Notes: generated from the letters alone by a model not told the origin. A stretch of 64,000 nt of DNA from Rhododendron vialii (GCF_030253575.1 NC_080568.1:15823501-15887500), one strand, 5' to 3'; counted from the first letter of the stretch, positions 53,306 through 64,000 are shown. Program-made: numbers and translations.

Positions 53306-54059
53306 ACGGAGAAGAGGACATCACAGAAACAAAGCAAGACCCCGGTTTCGATGGCCGGCTAATTTCATTCTCTAGGGGAAAGATGAAGCTCCGTGTCAAG
53401 TAACTTTGTATTTGCATATATTAGGGTTTTTATTCGAATCGGATTATGTGTTCAAGAACTCCCTTCTATGATATCAATGGAATGGTTTTAATTCTTTTTA
53501 TCAGTTGAGTATTTGTTTCCTAGGTTTTCAAATACCGTTCACATAATGGTTATCATTGTTCTCAATCTAGGTGACTGAGATGGGTTATGCTCGTGAGACA
53601 GATCGTGCCGTTAGGCGGCTAGACCGCGCTAGTGAGACGGTCCGTGCTGTGGGATAGTCCATGCCGGTCAACGGATTGAAGAAATTTACTTAGCCACTAT
53701 CGATAGGGATTGCAAGCCCTACTGATAGTAATTTGCGATTCGAGTGTTAATCCAGTCTATGCAATACACGGTTATGCGGTTGGGGTGGATTCTAAACCTT
53801 AGACTTTTCTCCCATCGTTTCCAAACCCTTTTAATTAATTAATTGCTCTTTAGTTTAATTAGTTTCTTAAAACAATTAAAACAATTAAACCAATCAATCA
53901 AACTCTTTCTTTTCGAAGTAATCTAAAAGTTAGTCAAATTTATAGTAACTCAGCCAATTTATCCCCGTGGATCGATACTTGGACTTAGCCGATATTCTCT
54001 AAGTAGTTGTTAATTCTTAGTTTTTATAAATATGTTTTTTACTCGGAACGACATGGTCA
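53306..54059 (+). mobile_element. element C 5' LTR, second part
   Basis: Resumes after element A and its target duplication. It matches 17200-17897 of the solo LTR through ATGGCCGGCTAA, GATCGTGCCGTTAGGCGGC and the terminal CGGAACGAC(A/G)(T/C)GGTCA. Confidence 0.8.
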
Positions 54060-54064
54060 AATTT

Positions 54065-54082
54065 TGGCGCCGTTGCCGGGGA
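54065..54082 (+). promoter_or_regulatory. primer-binding site of element C
   Basis: TGGCGCCGTTGCCGGGGA, five bases after the LTR end, the characteristic Athila primer-binding site. Confidence 0.9.
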
Positions 54083-54432
54083 CAATTTGCACAGTTGCAT
54101 TAATTCGATTAGTTTTTATTTTAGTTCATTGTTATTTATTTTAATTTTGCTTTTTAGTTTTGGTACTCTTAGCAACAGGTTATGAGGTGACAAAACGAGC
54201 AAAAATTATTGTGGAGCTGCGGTGTCGTGATATAAAGCGATTTCGTTGACCCACTGTGAGTTTTACGTTTTTTTTTGGTAAATTAGTGTTTGTGTCTGGA
54301 GTACCCTGTTTTTCAATCGAGGGGTATTGGTCTTGCTTGCTTGGTCGTTGGTCTTTGAAACCCGAACTTATTCCACTCAATTTTGACTTGGAAAAGAGAC
54401 GTAGGGGTAACAGAAAGACCGACTTCGTCACA

Positions 54433-55517
54433 ATGGCAGATGATGATCCTAATGGAGAGAGGAGAGTTGTGATACCAGACCCCCTCCCTCTCAACTCACA
54501 CTTCGCCCCCATGGCTTACACTACACCATCTTGTGTGCGACTACCCATGATCACAACTAACAACTATGAGATTAATCCTGGTACACTCCAAATGCTCCCT
54601 AAGTTTCAAGGGCAATCTTAAGAGAATCCATATCAACACATCACTGAATTTGAAGCCCTCAGTTCCACGCTTTTAATTCATAACTTTCTGATGGATGCAT
54701 TAAGATTGATTTTGTTTCAATTCACTTTGATAGGGAACGCCAAACATTGGCTTAGTACTTTGCCAACTAATTCTATAACATCTTGGGCGCAAATGAGTGC
54801 AGCATTCCTTAAGAAATTCTTCCCCATAGAAAAAACACTCAGACTTCGGCAAGAGATTACCATTTTCCAACAGGCTAAGAATGAACAGTTCTATGAGGCT
54901 TGGGAGAGATATGGGGATCTCATTCGTAAGTGTCTGCACCATGACATACCTAAGTGGCAATTAGTACAGAGTTTTTATTCCGGGCTACTTCTGCCGCATC
55001 GTGTGATGGTTGATGCCTCATGTGGAGGCTCTGTGATGGTTAAGAATGAAGAGGAAGCCTGACAATTGTTCGAAACTATGAGTGAAGGGTCCCTACAAAA
55101 TGTTTCTTTTGATAGGAGAGGTAAGTCAGTCACTACTGGTTCTGATAAACCACGAGGTATGTATGAGATTAAACCATCTCATGACCTCCATTCTAAGGTA
55201 GAAATATTGACTGAAAAGGTTGAAAAGCTTTTTTGCATGGGATCGGCCCCTCACAGCCTCCACCTTATCAGGAGGCATGTTCTTTATGTGCTAGCCCGGC
55301 CCATTTCATTGCTGATTGTCCTGCGGCCCCACAATTTCCCATTTTTGTGCAGGAACAAGTTAACGCTGCACAGCAGCCCAGGCCATTCAACACTCAGTTC
55401 AATCCCGTGGCCTATCGCTCAAAGAACTTCCAGCAAGCACCTTCCCAATTCTCGAGGGACCCATCCTTTGAGGAAAAGGTGCTGCAAGCACTTGATAGAC
55501 TAAATGACACCCAATAG
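54433..55517 (+). pseudogene. Athila gag of element C, broken
   Basis: The likely start is MADDDPNGERRVVIPDPLPL. Then come INPGTLQMLPKFQGQS and a TAA at 54619. The main capsid block is LRLILFQFTLIGNAKHWLST, SWAQMSAAFLKKFFP and YEAWERYGDLIRKCLHHDIP (54691-55062), ended by TGA. Further downstream, in another frame, CSLCASPAHFIADCP is the zinc knuckle, and QLNPVAYRSKN-like sequence follows (55233-55517). These are hallmarks of Athila gag. At least two nonsense codons and a frameshift make it a pseudogene. Its role in living elements is particle formation and RNA packaging. Confidence 0.85.
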
Positions 55518-55646
55518 CAAGTGCGCTCCAACACACAGTCCATCGCGAGGTTAGAGACCCAAGTGGGTCAAATAGCCAATGCACTTAGTCGTAGGGAAGA
55601 AGGTAGGTTGCCCAATTAGCCTGTCTAGCCCCCTAAAGGGCAGTTT

Positions 55647-56759
55647 GTGGCTCACGAAGCACCCCTTGTTGACGCTAAGGTAGTCATGACATTGCGCAAT
55701 AAAAGAGAGGTCGAAACCCGACCAGAGAAAGCAAAGCCGAAGGAACATTTGGCTCCCTCCGTCCTCGATAACTCTGGGGAGGAGAGTTCACAGAGTAAAG
55801 AGGGAACCCTTCTAGTCACACCTTCACCATCCACCTCCACTTCAAGGGGCTCTAAAGTACCACCCTATGTGCCTAAAGGCCCATTCCCACAATGTCTCAA
55901 TGCCCTATCTCCCTTCCCCAAGAAGGGCGCGGCTATGGAGGATATTCTTGAGGTTTTTAAGCAAGTGAAAGTAAACATTCCTCTCTTAGACGCGATCAAA
56001 CAAGTCCCCACTTATGCTAAGTTTTGAAGGACCTCTGTACTCAAAAGAGGAAATGTAAAACCAATTTATCGAAAAAGGTCCTTCTCACCGAGCAGGTGAG
56101 CTCAGTGTTTCAATTGATTGCTCCCCCTAAGTTACAAGATCCAGGCACCCCTACTATTTCCATAGGAATAGGGAACCATGTCATTGAGCGGGCATTGCTG
56201 GACTTAGGGGCTAGTTTCAATTTGATACCTTACTCGGTGTACGAACAATTGGGGCCTGGGGAGTTGAAACCCACGTAAGTCACCCTTTAGTTAGCAGACC
56301 GATCCATTAAGGTACCGCGTGGGGTAGTTGAGGATGTTCTTGTCAAGGTTAATGATTTTTATTTTCCAGCTGATTTTATAGTACTTGACATGGAACCGGT
56401 GCAAACCCTCAAAAAGCAAACTCCCGTCATTCTTAGTTGCCCTTTTTTAGCGACGGCCAATGCCAATATTCATGTGAGGAGTGGAGAGATGGAGGTGACT
56501 TTTGGAAATATGACCCTTAAGCTGAATGATTACAACACTGCAAAACACCACTCAAATGATGAGGTACATCCACCTCTTACTGCTAATGATCTGTCTAAGG
56601 TGAGTGAGGTTGACTCTGAGGTTCTTATCGATCGGTCTATACATGAAGGTCCAATTTTGTGTGATGTTATTCCACTTATGACTGGCCCTCCTTTGGAAAA
56701 TGATTTAAAACAGCCACCTCCTTTGCCTTCAAACGTGCCTTTAGGTCCGTGTAGTGTGT
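55647..56759 (+). pseudogene. Athila protease region of element C, truncated by a solo LTR
   Basis: The linker VVMTLRNKREVETRPEKAKP and VPPYVPKGPFPQ is typical for Athila between gag and protease, followed by FKQVKVNIPLLDAIKQVPTY. The retropepsin (56024-56278) shows IERALLDLGASFNLIPYSVY, where DLGAS is the active-site Asp region as usual in Athila. A stop at 56276 and a frame change follow. The last recognised piece contains LKKQTPVILSCPFLATANA and SGEMEVTFGN (56390-56760). The solo LTR at 56760 cuts the sequence before any RT motif. Confidence 0.8.
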
Positions 56760-57154
56760 TGTAACGATCCGGATTTTTGCCCTATTTTTTTTTAAATACA
56801 AATTTGAAATGTTAAATACTAATTCAATAATTAGTTAGATTAATTAATTAAAATACATTATTATGTGTATAATTGATATTACTTAGAAAATCGTATACGA
56901 AATATATTATCTTTAGAGATATACATTCATCCCTTACCCTTCCTATCTAAACCCTAACTAGAATTCTATTGGAACTAAACCTCCACTTCGCTCCCACACT
57001 CCATCACCTCCACCTTTATCCTCCTACACTCCCACCTCTCTATGTTACTCCCCTAAAAGAAATCAAAGCCTGCCTAGCAAAAAAAAAAAGAAAGAAAGAA
57101 ATCAAAGCCTCTCCCCATTCCCTTTTTTTTTCCGGCAGAGAACAAATGTGCGTG

Positions 57155-57202
57155 TGTGTGTGAGAGAGAGAGAAAGAGAGAGTGTGTGTGTGTGTGTGGT
57201 CA
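57155..57202. repeat. compound GT/GA microsatellite
   Basis: GTGTGTGTG, GAGAGAGAGA and again GTGTGTGTGTG runs in succession inside the solo LTR. Confidence 0.9.
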
Positions 57203-58317
57203 TCACCATCATCCTCCACCATCTTTTTTTTTATTTTGCCGAGAGAGGGAGAGGTTGCTGGAGGAAGAGAAAAAGAAGAAGATCGTTCCATTGCCGCCAC
57301 CGATCACCTCCATTCTTTTTAAAATCCTAACTAGAACTCTAAGGATCAAGGTAGATATCTTATTACCCTTTAACTCAAAGTATATTATATGATTATGTAT
57401 TGATTTTATGATTCGGAATGAAAGAAATCGATATTGATGTTACGGTCGAGAGCAGCCTTTTTTCCTCGGCAGTGAACAGTAGACCCACGAAGTAGGATTT
57501 GACATATTTTGTTGAAATAACACTTTGACCCCTGTAAGTATTTAGTTTTGGATTTGGGCCATAGACTATGTTTTGACTTGTTTCTTTTGCTACTGTTGTG
57601 ACATAAAAACGTTGAGAATGATTGTATACTAACTGTTCGTGCTACATATAAATTTTAAGTAAACATTCACTAAACCTTACTATAGTAAAGTAATGACTAT
57701 TTTAGAATGATGATTAATGGATTGTATTTTTTTGATAAAACAAGGTACAAAATAAGTTACAACAATATTTATGTATTTTATTTTTATCGAAAAATATGTT
57801 AGGCAATCCAGTGATACCTATAGACTATTATATTTCTAGAAGGGTAAAAAGTCTATGACGCCATTTTTTTTTCTTTTAACTGTTGAACTTAAATTACTTA
57901 AAATGAACCGTAGGTGCAAAATCATAAACAAATCCAAAAGTAACAACAATACTTTTTGTGAAATTCTTTTGTCTTTTGAACTATTAATAATTTTATGTTT
58001 CATTGACTCTTATGAATTGTTAGTATTATCGATCAACTTGCAATTACTCTATTATGAAAACGTATCAAGATTGTTGTGAAGTTGGTTTGTACTTAAGCTA
58101 GCTGTAGATAGGTGTACAGTGGTTCAGTTATCCTATGTGTGTGGTGATATCATGATCTATTTACTCATCATATGAAATTATTACTTTGTCGATTAAACCG
58201 AGAACGTAGAAACGACATTAGGGATATTGGATGACTTGTGGACTTAGAGAAATTATGTGGACGTTGTTCTAGTTAACGGAAAAAGGGAACAGATGAAAGG
58301 TTGTGGGCTTAGCAGGA

Positions 58318-58632
58318 CCTTGTGTGATCGGGGGTAGCCTGGTAGGACCTTGAGGGCAGCCTGAAAGATCCGGTGTAGCTAGGGTGGCCAAGTAGGACCT
58401 CAGGGGTAGCCTGGCAGGACCTCAGGTATTGAGGGTAGCCTAGCAGGACTTTGAAGGCAGCCTGATGGACCTAGAATTGTGGGGGTGACCAAGCAGGACC
58501 TCAGGGGTAGCCTGACGGGACCTTAGGTATTGACGGTAGCCTAGCAGGACCTTGAGGGCAGCCTGATGGACCTAGAATTGTGAGAGTAACCTACTAGGAC
58601 CTCGGGATGTTGAGGGTAGCCTCGTAGGACCT
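58318..58632. repeat. tandem repeat with higher-order structure in the solo LTR
   Basis: About eleven variants of GTAGCCTGGCAGGACCT, each 25-35 bp apart, are arranged so that a larger block of about 100 bp (AGGGCAGCCTGATGGACCTA, AGAATTGTG, GACCTCAGGGGTAGCCTG) repeats. Confidence 0.85.
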
Positions 58633-59228
58633 GTAAAGTATGTCCAATGACATTCTGAGTTTGGAACGTGGTGAATATTACGGTGTTGGAATGATTTTAG
58701 AAGTTGAGATTCTAGAATTTACTTAAGTTGATGGTTATATAATGAAATAAGTTTTGTGCTCTTCGATTCTTGCCTCCTTTTATTATAAATGTGATTATTT
58801 GCAGAGTAAGGGTTAATGGGTAAGATTTATCTACTAAGTTTCAAAACTCATTATAGTGCCGTTGGGCTTGCGTTTCATGCCAGGTAATCAAGAAATCGAA
58901 GGGCAGAATCCGCTGCAAGACGATCAGTTCCAGGGTGAAGACCTCCCAGCTAAGGAAAGGGAGTTTGTTGAGCCTTGGATGCCCTACCCTTAGAAGCTCT
59001 GTTAATTTGACGTACTTCTAATTAAATTTCCATAAGTGGTATCACAATTGTCAAACTCTATTTCATTTTGTTGGTTTGTAGGCAATTAAGTAGGTTTGAA
59101 TTTGGTATTTGATATTTTCGCTACTAAACTCTGTTTAATAAAATTTTATTTCTTATATATCAATTTTATGAATTTTTAAATCAGTTGGAAATGATTTAAT
59201 TAATGTATCCGAAAATCGGGGCGTTACA

Positions 59229-60396
59229 TGTGTACTCACAAAAATTGGTACAGAGACCTCCTTGGGTCTCGACAGCGTGTTCATATGTGGGGTTGGATTG
59301 TAATGCTCCATTGAATGATGGTTTTTGGAGTGATTGATGTCTAGCTGAAGACATAAAACTTAGCGCTTCTTGGGAGGCAACCCAAGCTTCTTTTTGGTCT
59401 CGTGTTTTTGATAGAGGTCTAGGAGACTTTAAATCCATGGAAGGTGAGATACCTCCAGTGTTTGCCCTGCTCGAACGGTTTCCAACGGTCTGGTATAGCC
59501 ACCTTGTCAAATCCATGTATGTAGTACTTAGAAGGTTGGGTCTAGCGGCTGGCATGTAGTTAACAGTGAGAAATCTGTCTGAACCATCCGACTTTAGTGT
59601 CTAACTTGGCGGAGATTGCTTCATAAGCCAAGTGGTGAGTAAGGAATCTGGCAGCCCAGAGGGAGTGACAGCCTATTAGATGATGGCACTACTTCTCAAG
59701 ATATCATTGAATCCTACGTATATTGCTCTTCCAACAAGTAGGGAACCACCATCTTTGGCAAGGGAGAAAAGTAGTACCCGTGTCTTTCGCGTGAAAAAAG
59801 TTGGTGGATTTTTTATTTTTTATTATTATTTTTTAATTTTTTTCCCTTAATTTTTGTGATGTCGTTAATATTTTTGTGTTTACTTTAGTTTTTGTCATTG
59901 TCTTTTTGTTGTCTTGTTTTGTGGAGACTAACGCTTTGCAGGTTGCTATGCTTAAGTTAGGGGGAGCCTCACTCCTCCCCAGGTACCTTTCGCTTGCGTG
60001 TCTCCCTACCTACGGTGATCTCTTTCCTCACTTGTCCAATTATGTCTTATCTTTTAGTGTTCTTGCATTCAATGAGGACATTGAACCGTTTTAAGTTGGG
60101 GGAAGTGAACCCTTTGGTGCTTGTTTATGTTTAGAGTCTTTAAAATCCAAAAAAAATTGAATTGAAAATTTTGAAAAGTTCAAAAATACTAGGATCTTTC
60201 TTGCGTGGAACTTGAAATATGCGAGGTATTTATTGGTTGCTTGAGTTGAGGCATGTTGGCATTGTTTAGGTATTTTGTGGACTGTTAGTTCTTTATTCTA
60301 TCTTGTTGATGCATGTAGCTATGGCACTTGCATCTCTGCACTTCACGTCTATTTGGACTTAGTTTGCTTATGGGTGTCGTTTGAACGTTCTCGATG
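59229..60396 (+). mobile_element. Athila 3' non-coding region of element C
   Basis: GCGCTTCTTGGGAGGCAACCC near 59367 is a phrase typical of Athila elements downstream of integrase. Around 60072-60105 CAATGAGGACATTG and TTTAAGTTGGGGGAAG are typical for the segment before the 3' LTR. No env-like frame is open. Element D cuts it at about 60397. Confidence 0.65.
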
Positions 60397-61046
60397 TGTG
60401 GCCCGTGATTCGTTGATCTGCAACCCTCCTCCGTTGTCTCGTGGGTTTTTTTGTCTTCTCCTCGAGTCCTGCACAGTGAACGCACAACTAAGACCTGGCC
60501 GGGGTTACCCTGCAAGGCCCTCCAGCGAGAGGATGAGCGAATGCAGAGAATCAAGAGAGAATTTAGGGTTTTAGATAGCGTAGTGTATGTTCCTCCACTC
60601 TAGGGTTCCTCCTTCAATATTTATAGGGACTTCTTAACTTGCTCTGCAAGTACGGGCATGTGCCTTGCACGGATTAGATGACGTCGTCCTGACATCACTG
60701 AATAGATCTGGAAACCGCTTTTGGGTGTGAGCTGGCAGCAGCCCCCATGTGCTCCCGTCGTTATCTCTTGGCGTAACCGCTTCACCACGTGAGAAAGCAC
60801 GACTCAGCGGGTGGTTGAACCGCATATATGACCGAGCCCGGTACATGGCCGAACCCGACTGGCGATCCACTTTGAGAGACATGCCAACGGGCCCTCCCCT
60901 CTGTCGTTGGCCGAACATGGGCAATCCATGTCGCTCGAGTTCGGAATAATATATTTCGCTGATAGGTGACCCTCGGCCAGCAACAGTGCCCAAGTTCAAG
61001 TATGGTTCGGTGGTCGCTCGCCGAGAGTCAAGTTCGGCCTGCCACA
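60397..61046 (-). mobile_element. 3' LTR of element D
   Basis: On the minus strand it starts TGTGGCAGGCCGAACTTG after the polypurine tract and probably ends GGGCCACA (terminal TGTGGC...GCCACA), about 650 bp. A TATA box CTATAAATAT lies on the minus strand at 60626-60617. The outer end is the less certain one. Confidence 0.65.
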
Positions 61047-61057
61047 ATAGCCCCTCA
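61047..61057 (-). promoter_or_regulatory. polypurine tract of element D
   Basis: GAGGGGCTAT immediately before the LTR on the minus strand, identical to that of element B. Confidence 0.65.
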
Positions 61058-61368
61058 ATCTTCGTCATTGCCGAGCGCGTGGCGGAGATTGATATTTGAG
61101 TTTTGGGCGAACCTGCTTTTGCCGAGCGTAGTCTATGGGTCGATCGAAATTTTAGCCGAGCTTTGTCCGTTCTCATCAACCGTCACAGATGAGCCTCAAT
61201 GGAGGGACGCCAGGTGTCCTCCTATGGTTGGGTACGGTCGATGGAAGGACAGTTGGCACGCGTGAAGTTCTGCTTAGGCTGTCCCATCATTGCCACGTGT
61301 CAAGCTCTTACCGGCCATTGGTTTGGCGGTGCAGAGATGGGCGGGAACTTCGAATTCCCCAAACCCTA

Positions 61369-61378
61369 TTCTATATAA
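61369..61378 (+). promoter_or_regulatory. TATA box of the antisense gene in element D
   Basis: TCTATATAAAGG on the plus strand, 320 bp inside from the LTR and followed by a purine-rich leader with a CT microsatellite. A leader donor CTCCAG|GTATGC lies at 61519/61520 and the acceptor TTTTGTTAG|GTCTGG at 61863/61864. Confidence 0.65.
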
Positions 61379-61863
61379 AGGTCGAGGAGAGGAGAGAGAA
61401 GGGCTACGAACTCTCTCTCTCTCTCTAGAACTCCATAACCAGAGCTCTTGCTTCTTTCCCTTCGACTTCCAGCCTTGGTCTTTTGTTGATCCATTGTTGA
61501 TTCTGCAAAAAATCTCCAGGTATGCATTCGATCCTTGCTTCTCTTTATCTTTCTGTGATTTCGTGCGTTTTTCCTCTTTGTTTTTTGGCTTTCTTGGATG
61601 CCTTTTGTTCTGTATGAACAATACGATGCTGGGGATGAACTATCTGTTCATCTTCAGCTTCAACCTGTTTTTTCGAGCCCCAGTTTGGTTGCAGGTGGTT
61701 TTGGCCAACGACGGTGTTGGCCGAGCCCATCGTCTTGTTCTATTATATATCTCCCGAGCTTGAGTCCTTGTAGGGTGGGCCAGTAGGGTATCCGAGCGTA
61801 GTGAGATCCCTGCCTTTTGGCCGATGATGAGGTTCCTCATTATAACTTCCTCTGTTTTGTTAG

Positions 61864-64000
61864 GTCTGGCTCACTCGATCATTGTCATTTCATCGGACTC
61901 TGAAAGTTCGGGGGACGACTCCGGAAGGTTGTTCATCCGAGAGTACTTGGATAGGCTCAGGAGCCGACACCAAACTTCTTCAATTACTTCAAACATGTCA
62001 GGCTCCAGCGATTCCAACGCCGAACGCGATTATGAATATGACGGCGGTTTTAACACCGAGCCGGAGATATCCTTCACAACGTCCACCCGTTCTGACGCCG
62101 AACCCGAGTCGGGTCCCGAGGCCGAGTCCAGATTTCGTTCCCACGCCGGTGCGACTACCTCATCCCGATCTAGGCCTAGCGATACTCCATCCGAGGATAG
62201 GGAGGTTGCCGACCTCTATGAAAGGGGCAAGGTTTGTCCCTACTCCCATTATTTTAGCGGGGATCCTTGCGAGTACGAGAGTTTCTGCCGAGAGTACAAC
62301 ATCCCTGATGATGTTGTAGTTAGTCAGGTGGCTAGCAACCGTATTAAGGATAAGAGAGAGCACCATCCCGAGCACATAACGGTCCCCTTGATGGCTATAT
62401 GCGAGCCCGGGCTCCGGTTCCCTCTTCACCCCTTTTTAAGGGAGTTGCTCGCTCGGTTCGATCTGGTGCCCCATTACTTTGCCATCAATAGTTATAGAAT
62501 AGTGATGGCCGTGATTAAGCTGAAGGAACTCCACGACCTTGAGTTTACAGTGGCCGACCTTTTTCACACATACATAATGTCTAGGCACGGTAAGACCGAG
62601 CGTAGGTATTTGTCGACGCGCAGCAACAAGGAGCCGTTGATAGAGGGGCTGCCCGATACTGATAAATGGGCCAATTTTTACGTCAAAGTTAGTGGTAACT
62701 ATAAGTTCGGCGATCAAACGATGCGGTTACACAGCGTGCCGAAGATAAAAGATTTTTGAGGTTGTCTTTCTTTCTTTACTTCGCCGAACCGCGACTTAAC
62801 TTCTTCTTCTTCTTCTTCTTCTTTTTTTTTAAAGATTCGATTGATGCCTCTTTGCAGACCACCGAGCCATAACTAAGAGAGAGCAATCGCTTGCTGTTGA
62901 GCAAAATGTTGAAATCCTGAAGGCCCAGATTTGTCGTGACGTGCCGACCCTGCTGGGTTATACCCCTTCGTACAAAGGGAAGTTGAAGAGGAAGGAGAAG
63001 GAAGTGCCGCCGAACGTGAAAGCCGGGAGCAAAAAGACTGCCGAGCGACAGGTGGGGAGAGACAAGCAGCTGAGGCCGAGCAACAAAGAGAAGGAGCCGA
63101 GGGTAAAGTTCCTTACATTTAGAAAGCCTGCCGAATTCTGGTTTAAGGAGAGCCGACAACCCGAGTTTCCTGGCATAGATATCCCTCTACAGACTCTCGT
63201 ACCTGAATTCACCGAAGAGATGGGAAGAAGGAACGTGGTTCGCGTGAATATCAGGGATGGTGCAACTGTTCGTCAGAAAGAGCAGGATTCGGCCGAGCCT
63301 GCTGAAAAGAGGCAGAAAGTTACTCATGATTTTTTTCCAACCAAGCCACAGGCTGCTCTTCGAAGTGAGAAGGATAGGACTGAATCATCGGCGGCTGCGG
63401 GCGGATCAATGGCGGCCCAGAAGTCGAAGAGCTCGGCCGGCCCGGTGAATGTTCAGGAGTTTGCTCCATCTTTTGCCTTAGCCGAAGGAAGGGTTGTGAC
63501 GGTGGAAGACTCCGTTAAGATGGAGCCGAGGCTGGCTGTTGCCATGCTCCAAGGTTTGGCTTTGCCGCAGGATATGCTGAAGGTTCCTGAGGATCTTCAA
63601 CCAAGCCTGGTGCATGCGAGTGCCTACCTCGTCTAGGTGTGTTTGAGCTTGATCCCTTTTTAGACCTTTTTGCGTCCGTTTTCCGAGCTTGTTTTATTTT
63701 TTTCTTTGTATTTTATCCTGCATTATTTTACAGGCTGGGCAAGCTTTGCTTCGAGCTTCGAACAAAGCCGAGCTCGTTACCGCTGAAAGGTCTCGTTATC
63801 GTGAGGACCTCAAGACCGAGCGTGAAAAGGTTAAGTCATTGAAGGCAAGCCTAAAGGCAGCGAAGGCTCGGCTGGCCAAACTGGAGGCGGAAAAAGGTGA
63901 GGTTGAGGAAAAAGCAAAGAAGGCCGAACGTGAGCTTGGGAAGGTATTAAGGAGGGAGAAAAGAAAGATGAAAGAGGTTGACGGGAAAGTCTATCAAGCT
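61864..64000 (+). pseudogene. antisense gene (aORF) of element D, exons 1-3, incomplete at window end
   Basis: Exon 1 (61864 to about 62750) encodes an acidic/Ser-rich N-terminus (IIVISSDSESSGDDSGRL) and the conserved domain: YNIPDDVVVSQ, ITVPLMAICEPGLRFPLHPF, FAINSYRIVMAVIKLKELHD and GLPDTDKWANFYVKVSGNYK. Exon 2 starts at about 62861 after TTTGCAG and holds LLGYTPSYKGKLKRKEKE, then charged and Ser/Ala-rich segments; it ends near 63636 with TAG just before a GTGTG donor. Exon 3 starts at 63734 after TTTTACAG with AGQALLRASNKAELVTAERS and a long Lys/Glu coiled coil that runs off the window. The first intron donor is unclear. The first in-frame ATG after the leader acceptor is at 61995, because the expected upstream start reads ATT. 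The function is unknown; the layout is shared with A and B. Confidence 0.7.

Larger units (their letters stand above)
56760..59228 (+). mobile_element. 2469-bp solo LTR nested in element C
   Basis: Starts TGTAACGATCCGGATTTTTG and ends AAAATCGGGGCGTTACA, giving short terminal inverted repeats TGTAACG...CGTTACA. It is flanked by the perfect 5-bp duplication TGTGT (56755-56759 and 59229-59233). The length and TGTAAC..CCCCGATTTT ends suggest a large-LTR chromovirus such as the Tekay/Del group, though no internal domain is present to prove it. It carries an AG/GT microsatellite (57155-57200) and a tandem repeat at 58318-58632. Confidence 0.85.
41175..60396 (+). mobile_element. element C: Athila-lineage retrotransposon, nested and incomplete
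   Basis: C comprises the split 5' LTR (41175-41565 and 53306-54059), primer-binding site, gag and protease remnants (54433-56759) and a 3' non-coding region (59229-60396). It is interrupted by element A, by a 2469-bp solo LTR and finally by element D. The LTR start matches the solo LTR in the trihelix intron. The LTR end is followed by the Athila-type TGGCGCCGTTGCCGGGGA. No RT, RNase H or integrase is visible, although the protease side and the 3' side are both present, so the pol core was deleted or this is a non-autonomous derivative. The 3' LTR is not in the window. Confidence 0.8.
60397..64000 (-). mobile_element. element D: Tat-lineage retrotransposon running off the window
   Basis: The left boundary is the end of its 3' LTR (60397-61046), followed to the right by a polypurine tract, a plus-strand TATA box and a plus-strand antisense gene that continues beyond 64000. 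By analogy with A and B its pol lies to the right on the minus strand, outside the window. Confidence 0.75.

Noticed and set aside
57040..57392. Overlapping frames around the GT/GA microsatellite
   Set aside because: Encoded peptides are low-complexity products of the microsatellite inside the solo LTR.

Overview
The window is nuclear DNA of a flowering plant, probably a eudicot. The sequence shows AT-rich spacers, an intronless type I MADS-box gene, a trihelix gene with a spliced GT-AG intron, and a dense population of plant-specific transposons: L1-type LINEs, Athila and Tat lineage Ty3/gypsy elements, and Tourist-, hAT- and foldback-type MITEs. I cannot name the species. No bacterial, organellar or RNA genes were recognised.

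Left part, 1-12.3 kb: a decayed LINE on the minus strand (about 654-4316), a second possible LINE tail ending in oligo-A near 5890, two odd poly-C tracts, and a Tat/Ogre-type LTR (8765-10532) followed by its primer-binding site and a truncated leader. Genic island, 12.3-19.2 kb: a type I MADS-box gene (12391-13380, minus) with its own TATA box and a probable 5'UTR intron, then an ASR3-like trihelix gene (14802-19229, minus) whose 3.56 kb intron holds an intact hAT-like MITE and a solo Athila LTR, each with perfect target-site duplications.

Middle part, 19.2-32.4 kb: spacer with foldback MITEs, a 700-bp Tourist-like element, a 30-bp minisatellite, a GC-rich hypothetical reading frame, a roughly 315-bp tandem array built around LINE 3' tails, and a broken subtilase gene on the minus strand.

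Right part, 32.4-64 kb: one nested retrotransposon stack. Element B (Tat, minus strand, from 32419) is cut inside its protease at 41175 by element C (Athila, plus strand). C is in turn broken three times: its left LTR by element A (Tat, plus strand, 41566-53300, two 1025-bp LTRs about 98.5% identical), its internal region by a 2469-bp solo LTR (56760-59228), and its 3' region by element D (Tat, minus strand, 60397 to beyond the window).

The most interesting system is a gene that A, B and D all carry antisense to pol, between the integrase end and the 3' LTR. In all three it has a TATA-like box, a leader intron, a conserved N-terminal domain resembling the Pfam family 'putative gypsy type transposon', an LGYxPxY motif and a C-terminal coiled coil. 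In A the convergent ends of pol and this antisense gene are separated by about 0.9 kb of more than 20 small palindromes. None of the elements seen here is intact.
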